A model generated the notes under the pieces. It did no database searches. It was not told the DNA's origin and was given only the letters and a program-made list of their open reading frames with translations. Of a stretch of 64,000 nucleotides of DNA, positions 37,501-49,500 are shown in pieces. Source of the DNA: Phoronis australis (lineage: Eukaryota; Phoronida; Phoronidae); the NCBI GenBank assembly GCA_002633005.1, contig NMRA01000007.1, positions 886,811 through 950,810 on the forward strand, written 5' to 3'. Numbering within the stretch: the first letter of the stretch is position 1; every line of letters starts with the position of its first letter. Made by a program: the position numbers and the translations under genes.

Positions 37501-40500
37501 CTTAGCGGATGTAATCACATAATAAAGCAATTGTCTTTGACACAAGGTCAATATGTTGGTTTACAGAACTAAAAATGTAATAATAACCTTGGCTCCGTCT
37601 CCATTATAATAAAATTTTTGAGGTCTGAAAACCAACATATTGACCTCAGTGGAGGTTAATAACTCTATAATTTTAATGGCTGATATAATTTATCATACAA
37701 GTTTTATGATCAATCCCGGTAATGTATGCGATTTCACAACACTGAGAAATGATGAATGATAAAAAGAGGTTTTCTGTGAATGATGCTAAGAAGATTAATG
37801 ATCCGATTGGCATCAAATTAATGTTCATTTTTATCAGCATGATATGAATCATCAACAAAACAGAGGTGCAATGGACATCAACAAACCACTGTGGTGTTGC
37901 TTTGAATAACCAAAACTATGATTTCTTAGAAATAAAGTCTCAAACTTAATTACAACTCAAGTACCAAGTCTATGACATTATCTCTCAGGAAAGTACAAAT
38001 AACCTTACTAGTAACAGCATTATCACTCCTAACACAACCCCCAGCTGTTTATTCCAACACATGAAAATCACCCTGGCATGAAACTAGAGTGCACTATGGA
38101 AAACAGGTGAAGGAAAGTGTTTGAAGCCCAGTCCTCCTGCAGAATGATTTTGCAATCAACACCACAAAAATGCTACACATGACTTGAACATACAGCAGAC
38201 CAGGTTGAATCCATGACAATGTACAGATCCACCACAAAAGCAATCCAGGGTTATAATACAACCTGGTGATAGCCAATGAAACTGGACCCAACATGTGATA
38301 TCCTTAATGTGTTTTGTGCACCAAATTAAAGGGATCATTCGTCAATATCTAATTACAGTCAAGTAGTGCACATGGGTCAACCAATTTTCTTATTAGGGAC
38401 AACTGAACTTTTCACAAGGCCAACCCGTGATACACCAACAAAATCAACAAAAAATTTATCCTCCAATACCTATCCTATGGAAGTTACACATCACTGGCAA
38501 TGAGCCAGTTGAGAGTGAGATATATAGGAACATCAAAGAGATTGGACAACTCTACTATTTATTAACAGTAGTGGCAACTCAGCAGGCATGGTCAATATCT
38601 CTTGCACAGGCCAAACATTCCTCAGACACAGACCCTAGACAGTTCACATACTTTACAGAAACTTTGCCAACATAACTGAGAAAGCGGGACACCTGGATCT
38701 AGGATGCCGTGAGGGCGTGAAGGGAAGCAATGTCCCCCCCCCGAAACTCCCACAACCAGCATGTTGGAAAATTGTGTTTTTGCTTTTTTAGTCATGAAAT
38801 GTAACAGCAAATAAGGGTATGTAGTGCGGACAAGCACAGGCACATGCGGCTAAGTGTTAACCCAATTCCCCAATGGTGTGAAAATGAAAATATCGTCACG
38901 TAGGTCAAAAAGTGGGACACAGCTTTAAAAACAGAGACTATCATGCTTATGGCTGGACAGTTCACAATTATGCCTTCGTGACAAACAGCATAATATGATC
39001 AATATCTAACCAAACTCCCTAATGAGACCAACGTCAACCAAAAATCAACTATGGACACAAGCAATTCTCAGAAAACTGAAAAAACGCTCATAAAAAACTA
39101 GAAAGCACGTCATTCAAACAGTATGTGTTGAGAAAAGCTGCGTGGCTCCCCTGGTGAGATACCTGGGAGTTTCAAACTTGACATGTATGTTTAGTAAACA
39201 GTTGGTGCTAAAGGGAAAACAATTTGGATAGTGTATGTTTTGAATGACTAGTTCAGCTGAGTCAGTGTTAACATGAGAACCCTGTTAGAAAAGTTTTAGT
39301 ACACACTACCCTGCAGCGGGCTGAATCAGAAAGAAAATGTTTGATTGAGTGTCTGGAGTAGAAGGCGGAGATCATTAACAGCCAACCTTATGTATCATGA
39401 AGATGACATGAACAGAATGCGAAAAATTAGAGCCTGACAAGCGTCGTTTTGTGGCATATACCAATTCAACATCTGGGCCCGGAATCTAATCTTTGTACTC
39501 AAAACGAACTCGAAATTACTTTTGGCAATTTCTTTGCTACTTTTGTGCGAACTCAACATAAGTGGTTATTAGACTGTGCTCGAATTCATTACAGTTTACA
39601 CATACCAGTTTCCAGTCCAAGTTTGCACTTGATGACCCTTATACTCGTGCTACTCGAAATTTCAAGTTCAAACTCGAACTTTTAGCCTTAATGTTGGGTT
39701 TACCACCTGCAAACTAGGACTAAAAAAATTATCTACATAAGTCATTATGGACTCGAGTATAGAATAATAGACACTTATCTTGAGTTCCCACAAAAGTAGA
39801 GTAGAAAATGCCAAACATAAATTCGAGTTCCATTATGAGTAAAAAGATTAGACCCTGGGCCCAGATCCAAAACCGGCATGACAGCAGTTTTTACACTATG
39901 GTACAAATTTCCGTACCAGCGGTTCTAGTTGTTGCTGGCTAACTGAAGCGTATGATTAGTTTTCATTTCGGTGGCATTTGAAAGATCCACAGTTTAATCA
40001 TTAAAGAGATAATGAGTCCCAAGTGCACAGCTACATCATTAAGCCTTTAGCCAACAATATTCCAGCTTGCTATGCCATTAACTGGCAACAAATTTCACCA
40101 ACAAAATACTATAAATTATGCAGCAGATTTAATTAGCGGGATGAAATTTCCAATCCAGCACAAAGGAATAATGAGTGGGAGCTATCAAATTTTAACAAAT
40201 GACGGCAATACATATTAATTATGAACTAAGTGCAATGAAAGACTCGGCTTCCTTAATCTAAAATTCAGACGAGACTTGTCCATCCAACAGATAATAGAGG
40301 ACTTTTCACATTGACGCTTTCTAGAGTAATGTGAGTGCGAAAGTGACTTCCACTTTATCCCAACTCGTTGGACAGAAATTCAATTCCTGCATACTGGTTC
40401 ATTAGTTCATATACAGGCAAATAAATTCCACTGTCAGCCCGTCCCATTGTTTGACCAGTTTAAGTTCATTAAATTTATTTAGATTTCTGACATCGGCTGA

Positions 40501-43500
40501 AACCAAAATTCTTCCGCTTTGTCATCCGCAGCCACTGGCTTTGGCGCGGATTCTCTCTGCAGCGGGAAATGTATGGAACATGATGTCCTTCATTCATGGA
40601 TATTTAAAGAGGTTTGCCTTTTTCTGTGAGCCATTAGTACACCCCACTACACTGTCACCACGCGAGATGTCATGGCACAAGTTGATCCAGTTGGTCACAC
40701 TAACACGATATTTGATTGCAAACTTGATCTGCATGAGTCATTTAAACGAAGACTGTCAGTGCATGCTCCCGTAAATAATTCGAAAGTGAACGTCCAAACC
40801 ACATGGAATGGCTGTGGAACATCCATGTACACACGATGACTTTGACTACCATGTATACTGGACGTTTGGATGGCTTTGGGCAGTGCAGGCACGTTATATC
40901 CCACTATCTTGGCTTTGTAAACCATTTGTATGTATACACTGGTAACAGTCAGTAAATAATGGCTCTCAATGCCAGTGCATATACTGGTACTTACCATAAA
41001 CTGGTAATAATAAATGCCAACTCCATGATATACCGTAACAATAAATGTTGGCTATGAATCTGAATGCTAATGCATACGCCGAAAACAAATGACATGGTAT
41101 GGCAAAACTGAGACAAAAAATCTTTTTCTCCCAAATTCAGATCTAGGTCAGTCATTGCAATAACTGTCATTCGAAATACATGCGCCATATTGAAATTCAC
41201 TATTCTGCCAGACAGCGATCACCTCTTTGGTGGACAGGCGTTCAGCACCCCGTTGAGATCCTGAGTAATGTGGACGGGAGGTTTTAATCTAGTGGTATAA
41301 ACAGTGTTTTAACACCTTTCCTACAATCATAATGCCTGCTAATTTTTACTCATGTGCGCAGGGGTATACTAATGGCTTACGGAAAAAGGCAAAGCTCTTG
41401 AAATATCCATGGATGAAGGACATCAAATCCCATTCACTTCTCACTGTTAAGAAGAACCCTTGACTGCGACTGATAAAGCAGGGGAATTTCGATCCTAGCC
41501 AATGTTAAAAGGCTAAAAATATTAGTGAACTTAACCTAGTCAAAAATGGAAGGGTTGACAATGCGGTTTATTCCTCTGTTTTTAAATTAATGAATAATTA
41601 TGTTGTAATGAATTTCTGTCCACCAAATCGGGGTCGGGGTCAAGCGGAAGTCGCTTTCTCGCTCTTGTTACTTTAGATAGTGCCAATATGAAAAGTCCAC
41701 TATTATTATTTGTTATATTTATTTTTTAACTACTTGCAAAAAACTATTTTGATACGAAGAATGGCATAAAATCAGCCAACCTACAAATTTTACACTAGAT
41801 AACTTTGACTATTCCGCGACATTTCAGAGGATAACTTATAATTCCCGGAAACTTAGGGTCTATTTCTTAACTGTTCTTGAACCTAAGAAGTATCAGCAAC
41901 TTCCGTTAACCAGAACTAAAAAGGATTAGTATCCACCTTGTGATGGCCGGGGTGAAACAGAACTGATGGAGATCAACTAAAATTAAAAGCTGCTCAGATG
42001 ATTCAGTCCTGCTGAAGTGAGCCTTGTAAGATCAGAACATACACATAGACTTAATGCCTTTTTAATGGCTTCTTAAATCACACTACTGCTAATGACATGG
42101 AAAACAAGAAAGTAGGGAGTAATCTTTAGCCTGTTTGCCAGTTAGCCACAGGCACAATCGAACCTGAAAGTTGCACAGAATAGAAACCCTCTAAGAAAAA
42201 TTATTGCGATACAACATTCAGTCAGTTTTGCCAGTTAGCCACAGGCACAATCGAACCTGAAAGTTGCACAGAATAGAAACCCTCTAAGAAAAACTATTGT
42301 GATACAACATTCAGTCAGTTCTGTGCCTGATTAATTAATCAATGTCGGTTTTCATAGATTTAGTCAACTTACTGTTGTAATGTTTCACAAGCGTGAATTT
42401 ACAGGAAATGGAACTAAAGGGCGCATAAACTAAGGTTTTCGAGTAATAGTCGGATGTAACACGCCCGCATTTTAAGAACCAGTTTTCTCCACTGAATGAA
42501 GGGCATCAAACTGGTTCTCAAAATGTGGGCACGTTATATCCGACTATTGTCATTTTCAACTGGCCATTTCAGAGTTCTCATAAGTCGTGGGTCATTGCCA
42601 GAGATTTGGGGATTTTAATGGAATTTAGGGTACAAAATGGATGATTTCCATTTCACTCCAAATGAAGAAAACTACACCTTCGTATGTAAACCCATTGTTT
42701 TTCCATGTTTTCATTGCTTTGAATGTGACTTGCAATTCAAACACCAGCTCAACAACCATACGCTAATATTACATTACGAGACGGTCACTGATTGACTCCA
42801 GCACTGTCCAGAATGTTCCCGTATCGATTCACAGGCAAGAAACTGGTTAACGAGGGATAGTGTAAAATGGAGAATATGGCCAAAGTAGACAATTGTAGGT
42901 GATTTTGTTGAAAAATAAAATGCATCAAAAATGGCCTCAACGTAGGGAAATCATCAGAATTTGTTAGAAACCAGCTATGGTGAATGACTTACCCTGACTT
43001 TAGGCACCACTCTCTGCATGCACTCAGCATTGTTCTCCTTGAGCAATGTAGGCAGGTTGGTTATAACACTGATTCTCTGTACTTCCTGGCCAGAACTGCA
43101 AATAACCGGGGACAAAATTTAAACACTTTCACCACAAAGTTACAACAGAAAATGTACCAGCCACCGCATGACTTCCTACCATTAAGAGATGTTTGAGACA
43201 GTTCAAGCAGACGGTACAATTGTAATAAAACCGAACAACGTTCTATAAAGTAAAAACGGAATAAAAAAGGAAGATAGGTCTAGCAAATCAGTTTTTGAAA
43301 CACACCATCAGATACTAAGAAATGACAAATACTTTTTATGTTGATGCACCTGTCATTAAGAACAAGATGAGTGTGCGAAAAGGGCACTTATCAACTTGTC
43401 CACAAAATGGTACAAAAGAAAGACTGTTGCTTAAATCTGACGGGCAGAAAGACAAATCAGGAACTGAAAGTTACTACAAACACACACCTCATCAATACTA

Positions 43501-46500
43501 AATTTACCATGTTCGGATAATGTCAACAGACGTTATGTTATCCTTAGCCTGTCAACATGGCTACCAACATGTATGTAATACCTCACAGCATAACATGATC
43601 CAACATATCCTCCTTCAACCTGTTACAGACCACAACCATCAGCACTCAACAAGCAGTAATCAACAAAACCACAAACACACAGCTAAATACATAAGCAGGA
43701 AAACAAATGCTGCCTCTTTCTCAGGATCGCCACCGTTGTGGTTACGTCCAGAGCCGGGCCGACCACAAGGCCGCGGAAGTAATGCCACCACAAGGCGAAG
43801 GAACCGATGCTTAGGGCCCTGCGGTGACGGGAACGCCCTTTGAGGACTGAGGTACATCTGCAGTGAAAGGGGTCCTAAAGTCAAACATCTAGCTTAAGAT
43901 TCCTCAAAAGTTTAAGGACCATCCTTGGCAACACCAAGAATAGGGCAAGGCGTTATGACCAAAAGACGATAGGGTCATGGTAGCGGGAGAGGGAGGCATA
44001 TACTTTAGAGATACTCAACATAATAGTCTACAGACATTCTCAGAAACATTTGACCTCTCAGCTTGTCTGTGTATGTCTAGTAACAGGATGAAGTAATAAG
44101 AAACATTCTACATACAACTGTTCAGTGTTTAAGCATCTTTAGTTAGACCCAGTTTCTAATTATGGAGTGCAAGAGAGGCCAAGGTGCCATGGACTAAACC
44201 CAATTTCTTTCATTCACCAACGTTCAACGTTTTTACGTAAATCCTTTGAATATCCCACCTCACTAGAATTGATAAAAATTATTGTGTTGTCTACCACTAC
44301 CATATCACCACATAGTGACAAGGCATATTTCTTGCCACATGTCGAAAAATGGCTATTGGCGTTCAAATCTATGTTGACAATATGCATTTTACAACACAAA
44401 TCCATAATCCATAAAAGTGTGTACTTTGTCAACACGACATTGGTGACACTGGCTCAGAACTATAGTCCAGGAACACAGGTGTTCACACAATTCTTTAGTA
44501 TAAAGAAGAATTTGCCCTATTTAGACAGCTAAAAAACAAAATCAAATTAGGCTTTTTCCGCTCATAAAATTGGTCTCATATTCTTTACCACGATAGGATT
44601 CCCTTTCCGTTTCCAAGAACAACAACCATCAGCGACTCGAGAAAAAATTTTCAACTTTACTGGAGTTGGCCATCCAACTTGAGTCGCAGGCAAAGACATT
44701 AACGCGTACCGTTTTTCGAATTTGCAATTTTAGTGTTGGCCAACCCCAATAAACTCAAAATACTTTCAAAGTTCCTCTTGGTAACGCAAATGAAATCCTA
44801 TCACAGCAAGAAATATTATGAGACTGATTTTTATGAGTGTAACAAGACTAATTTGATTTTCATTTTTAGCCAGCTAAACAGGCAAAATGCAGCTGAAGTT
44901 GAAATTAACGTAATGTAGAAGCCAAGAAAAATGACAAAATTTGGTTAAATTCAGAATGTCATATCTCAGAGATGGCTGATCGGATTCATATGAAACTTTC
45001 AGATACTATGCTTTATGTTCTTTAAAACTGTTTCTGGCATGTTAAACTTTAACATGAGAGGCTTTCAAAAACTAAGGACTTTATTTGACTAAAACAAAAA
45101 ATGAAATCTAAGTTTAGTATACTACAACAGAATTATTGAGATTTCATCATAAACATTTATCTAGAACAGAATCTGGTCGTGTTGATGTCATTGTTTTGCT
45201 AAGAATGTATCTTTTTGATAAATTTTACTAAACAGACATGACTAGTAATGCAATAAATGTAGATTGGTATAAAGTCAAAAATCTAATTCTCCAGACGTTT
45301 TACATTAAAAAAATATTGAACTTTCCTGATTTAAGATTTGTAGTCTTGTAGATATTTGGCTAAATGTACTACCAAAGGTAAGCAATACTGATCAAGAAGA
45401 TGGCTACCACCAAACAGGAGACAGAGGGTGTCATCTGGAGGTTAACTATAAAATGATGTGCTCCAACAAAAGCCAATTAAATCTCAATAGCCTTGTTCAG
45501 TGGTTCAGTTCCTGTCATTAGCTTTGATATTTTAGGGTAAGTGGCTTTTAAAGAAGGCGTGAACTTCAACAGCAAAAACTGACCGTAAAGTAACCACCAA
45601 TGCCTTAGCCTCCCTTACCAACAAGCAGACATGACCTCATTAAACTCCATCGAAAATTCACAGCAAGCATAATCTTTAACCAGTCAAGCTCATCTTATCA
45701 CTTTCAGAATTTATGGAAGCACAAAGAGTTCACTATCTATTGTCAAATGTATGGCAATGAGAGAGACAACCAACATCTAGAGGTCAGCAATGGGCAGCAG
45801 GGCAGCCAGTATAGCGGTTTAGCCATCAGCCATCCAAAGTGGTCACTTAGCCGTTCTCTGCACATCCGCAAGTCGTGGATATTTCAGTGCATGCAAACAG
45901 TTGTGGCAAACGTAACTTCAGCAAAAAATTGAAAGTTACGCCAAATGTTATTCAGTCATCAAGAGAGCACATTTGGCAGTGGAGTTCATTTTTGCAATTC
46001 AATTAGAGCTAATTCATATAGACTTAAAGTTCACGCACGTTATACCAAGTGCAGTGAATCAATTTTGATTTGCCTGCCAATCCCACAGGATTGTTGACCA
46101 CACTGGACCAAATAATCTAATTTTCGTTCATTCTATCTTTTTTCCATATGCTGAGTTCCCATGCATTATTATTCATTATTATTCATCCAAAAATCACTAA
46201 TAACTGCCTCAAACAACAGTGGCAATGAACTGATCTACACGCCGGAAAACAGAGTGGCGTAAAAAGAAAGAAACAACAATCAGTGATTGCTTGTTAGTTT
46301 AACATTTTGTCGAGGCCGCAATGGGCAAACAACAATTATTACTAGAGATGATTAACAAGTTCGTAACAGTCCCTGTGCAAATTTCACGGCTAATTCCAAA
46401 ACCCGTAAAATGCCAAGAACAAATATTTGTTCATTACCAACAGAGTGACTTGGTTTCGGTTACAGCTCGTAATTATAACATAAGAAACATTTCTGGACAT

Positions 46501-49500
46501 CAAAGCGTCCCTAGAAAACAACATATCAACATAAAACATTCTGAACAAATAAGACAATAGATTAGTGCCTAAAGCTTCCCATTTGTGGACGAAGCATAAT
46601 CAATATGATTAAGATGGCACTTTCGACATTGTCCCGAGTTGCCATTACGAACTACTGTTAACACCAGGAGGATACACTTAATTAGGCATACTTGATGTTT
46701 GCCAACATCTCAGTCACACTAGTGTTCAACTGAATGACTCAATCAGACTTTACCCACTCAGTCCTCCACTTGACAACAGACAGCAGGTCGACTAACAAAG
46801 TACTCCGTCGCAACCAGCAAAGACACATGTGTAAAAGCTTTGCAGACACACGTGTAAAAGCTTTGCAAAGACACACGTGTAAAAGCTTTGCAAAGACACA
46901 CGTGTAAAAGCTTTGCAAAGACACACGTGTAAAAGCTTTGCAAAGACACACGTGTAAAAGCTTTGCAAAGACACATGTGTAAAAGCGAAAACGAAAAGTG
47001 TGGAAAGACCGACTGAGATGTTGGTGACGCGCTTGCATCTGCATGGTTGTGGACAGACCTAACACGTGCATTCATTGGTCAGGAGGCTAACTGAGGACAA
47101 TCGCAGGGTTGTGTTGGAGCAGAATGGCCGCCAAAGACTGACGAGTAGGGGTTAGGGGTGCACGCTGATATTCAAGCAGCTGTACCTATTGGAATCAATT
47201 AAAAAAATACCGGTGAACATCAATAACAGATGCACAGGATATTCAAAGTCAGTTCAGCTATAAAAGTTGCGTCTCGAAATATGGTTTTGCACAGTTTGGT
47301 AAATTGATACTGCACAGCCCCCTGTTACAAAATGAAACCAATTCTTGTGCATCTTTTAATATTCATGCTCACAATATTAACGTATATCATAAAAATGCTA
47401 CAATATAACAATAAGAATGCATTGATATCACAACATATCCATAATTGTTAACAGTACGTTAGCCTCACTAACTGGGACAATCTTCAATAAACAGAAAACA
47501 GATGGGAAAATATCGCCAAGACCAAAATAACCTTCAAAATACAGTTTTAAAACAAAAAGTGTCAGAAAAAATTAAGGTTTACACAAGGCTTTTTTCAGCC
47601 TTTTCTTTTGTGGAACTACTAATCCAATCAGTCTAGTTAGTAATCTAAAACCAATCTTTTCAACAGTGCTTCAGATAACTTGATCCCAGTTTGTGTGGTA
47701 ACACAGCCAGCCAAAAGCCCTATCATCAGAGGGTGTTAAGAATGACATGTTTATAGGACTGTATGTTTACAGATGTGATAAACGGCTGCTAAAATGAGAA
47801 CTGAATGAACATGACTCCAGGAACAGTAGATACCCACATCACCACCAGGACAATTCAAGTGACATGAATATCACTCCAGGAACAGTAGATACCCACATCA
47901 CCACCAGGACAATTCAAGTGACATGTACCTCCCTTTAAGCACCTCCATTTGAATATTTATAAGGTGATTCTTCATTCATTTAGCACACAATTTGGCTAAC
48001 AGGTGGACTTTCATTTTGTCTGATCAAAATTTAACGTTAAGACAGTTCTAGTTCATGAACAAAATAGTTTGTACAGAAAAAGCTGCCTGGAAACGATGTT
48101 TCACGGCTTCTTACATTGCAGTTAGCCTTTGAAAATTCTAAAAATCACAATTTTCTCAATTGTTTTTTGCAAAATATATGAAGAATTGCCATGCTCTAAA
48201 TTTTTTGAACATTTTCAGGAAAATTAGGTTTTGGAATCGTGTTCTAATTTCAAAACGGTGGAAATGACACATAAAAATACCCAGAAACGGTACTGAACTG
48301 ACTGGTTGAAAAGAAAATTCCCATCAGAGACTTCAGAAGGAGTGTGTCAGGGTGTGCTACAAGTGACTGTAAAAAATGCAAGACATGCGGAGACACGTGG
48401 ACTAGATTTTTACACTGATGTAAATGATTACAAAACAGAGCCACTGGGTTATGACTGTTTTGTGAACATATATGACACATATGGCCGACTCAACAGACCT
48501 CACACACGGCTCGGCTAAAGAGCAAGAGAGGAGGTGACAAGTGCGGAGAAAGCAAGCTGAGATGCTTGGAAATTGATTGGAGGAAACAATCTTCTGTTAA
48601 AGTGAGACCAATCGAAGACCAAAATGAGCAACTAGGAATTTTATGACTCAGTCTCAACAACAAAGTGAAGCATTAGAAAACAAAAGAAAACTGGAAAATT
48701 CCTCCAACGTTCTCCCTGGCCACACTGTTATCATACTACACTGTACCACTATCAAAACATTTTTTCTTAACAACGAAATAGTTTAAGTATTTCTACACAA
48801 ATCTTATTTGTATTCTTGGCAAAGAAAAATGAAACCTGGAAATATCAAAAAACACAATTTCTTGTTGTGGTTAATTCAAGACGTGAGGTATCTCAATAGC
48901 CAACACCACATTTCTTACAATTGAGCTTTTGAAGAAACATTGGTCCAAACACCTTGTCAATCAACAATTTAGACAAATCACTGAGGAGCACAGAGGCCCA
49001 TCACACCAATGGTAAGGTGTGGAGGTTTAGGGGAGTGCCAGTCGGTATGAACAGTTTACATGGGTTTGAATCAAAGTTAAGAGTGCCAGCTACCTTGGCA
49101 GCAAATAGCTGTGAGTGGAGTTAACAGGTCGGCAAGGCTTCGATGTTGTGTTGTGAAAGGTTAGCCTCAGTGTAATCGGAACACCTAACATGTGTTGCAG
49201 TCAATAAAGGCATGCGTTGTCCAATCACTTGATGTTTTTCTCAAATATTCAACATTCTACAAGCGCTTCATTTCATTTATGATAAGACTACCCTATTTCA
49301 AATTTAAAAAAAACAAACAAAATTTTAAGCGCCACCTAGCAAAAACTTTGATAACCAACGTAACAAGCCACGATCATTTCTGTGACCAGTACGGTCAGAA
49401 ATGTTCCAACTACTGTCACACTGAGTTTACATCAACCCTGCTCTGGTACCAGGTTATGAGTAAGTATGAAACAGCCTGAATAAAACTAAATCATGGCTAC

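Larger units (their letters stand above)
36311..42992 (-). other. PPP4R4 intron 2, 6.7 kb
   Basis: No additional exon with suitable phase was found; exon 2 joins exon 3 directly in the conserved protein (PKVR-EVLHVAQ). The intron holds the perfect inverted repeat at 37545-37646, the tandem duplication at 42134-42319 and the foldback element at 42445-42548. The 107-codon frame at 40451-40774 shows no domain. Confidence 0.65.

Noticed and set aside
46817-46985. Regular repeats resembling a CRISPR array
   Set aside because: The units are contiguous with no unique spacers, there are no cas genes, and the DNA is animal nuclear.
46739-47075. Three overlapping - strand open frames of 60-110 codons with Cys/Phe/Thr-rich repeats
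   Set aside because: They are the 25-bp minisatellite read in different frames; the unit contains no stop on that strand. There is no start context and no conserved domain.
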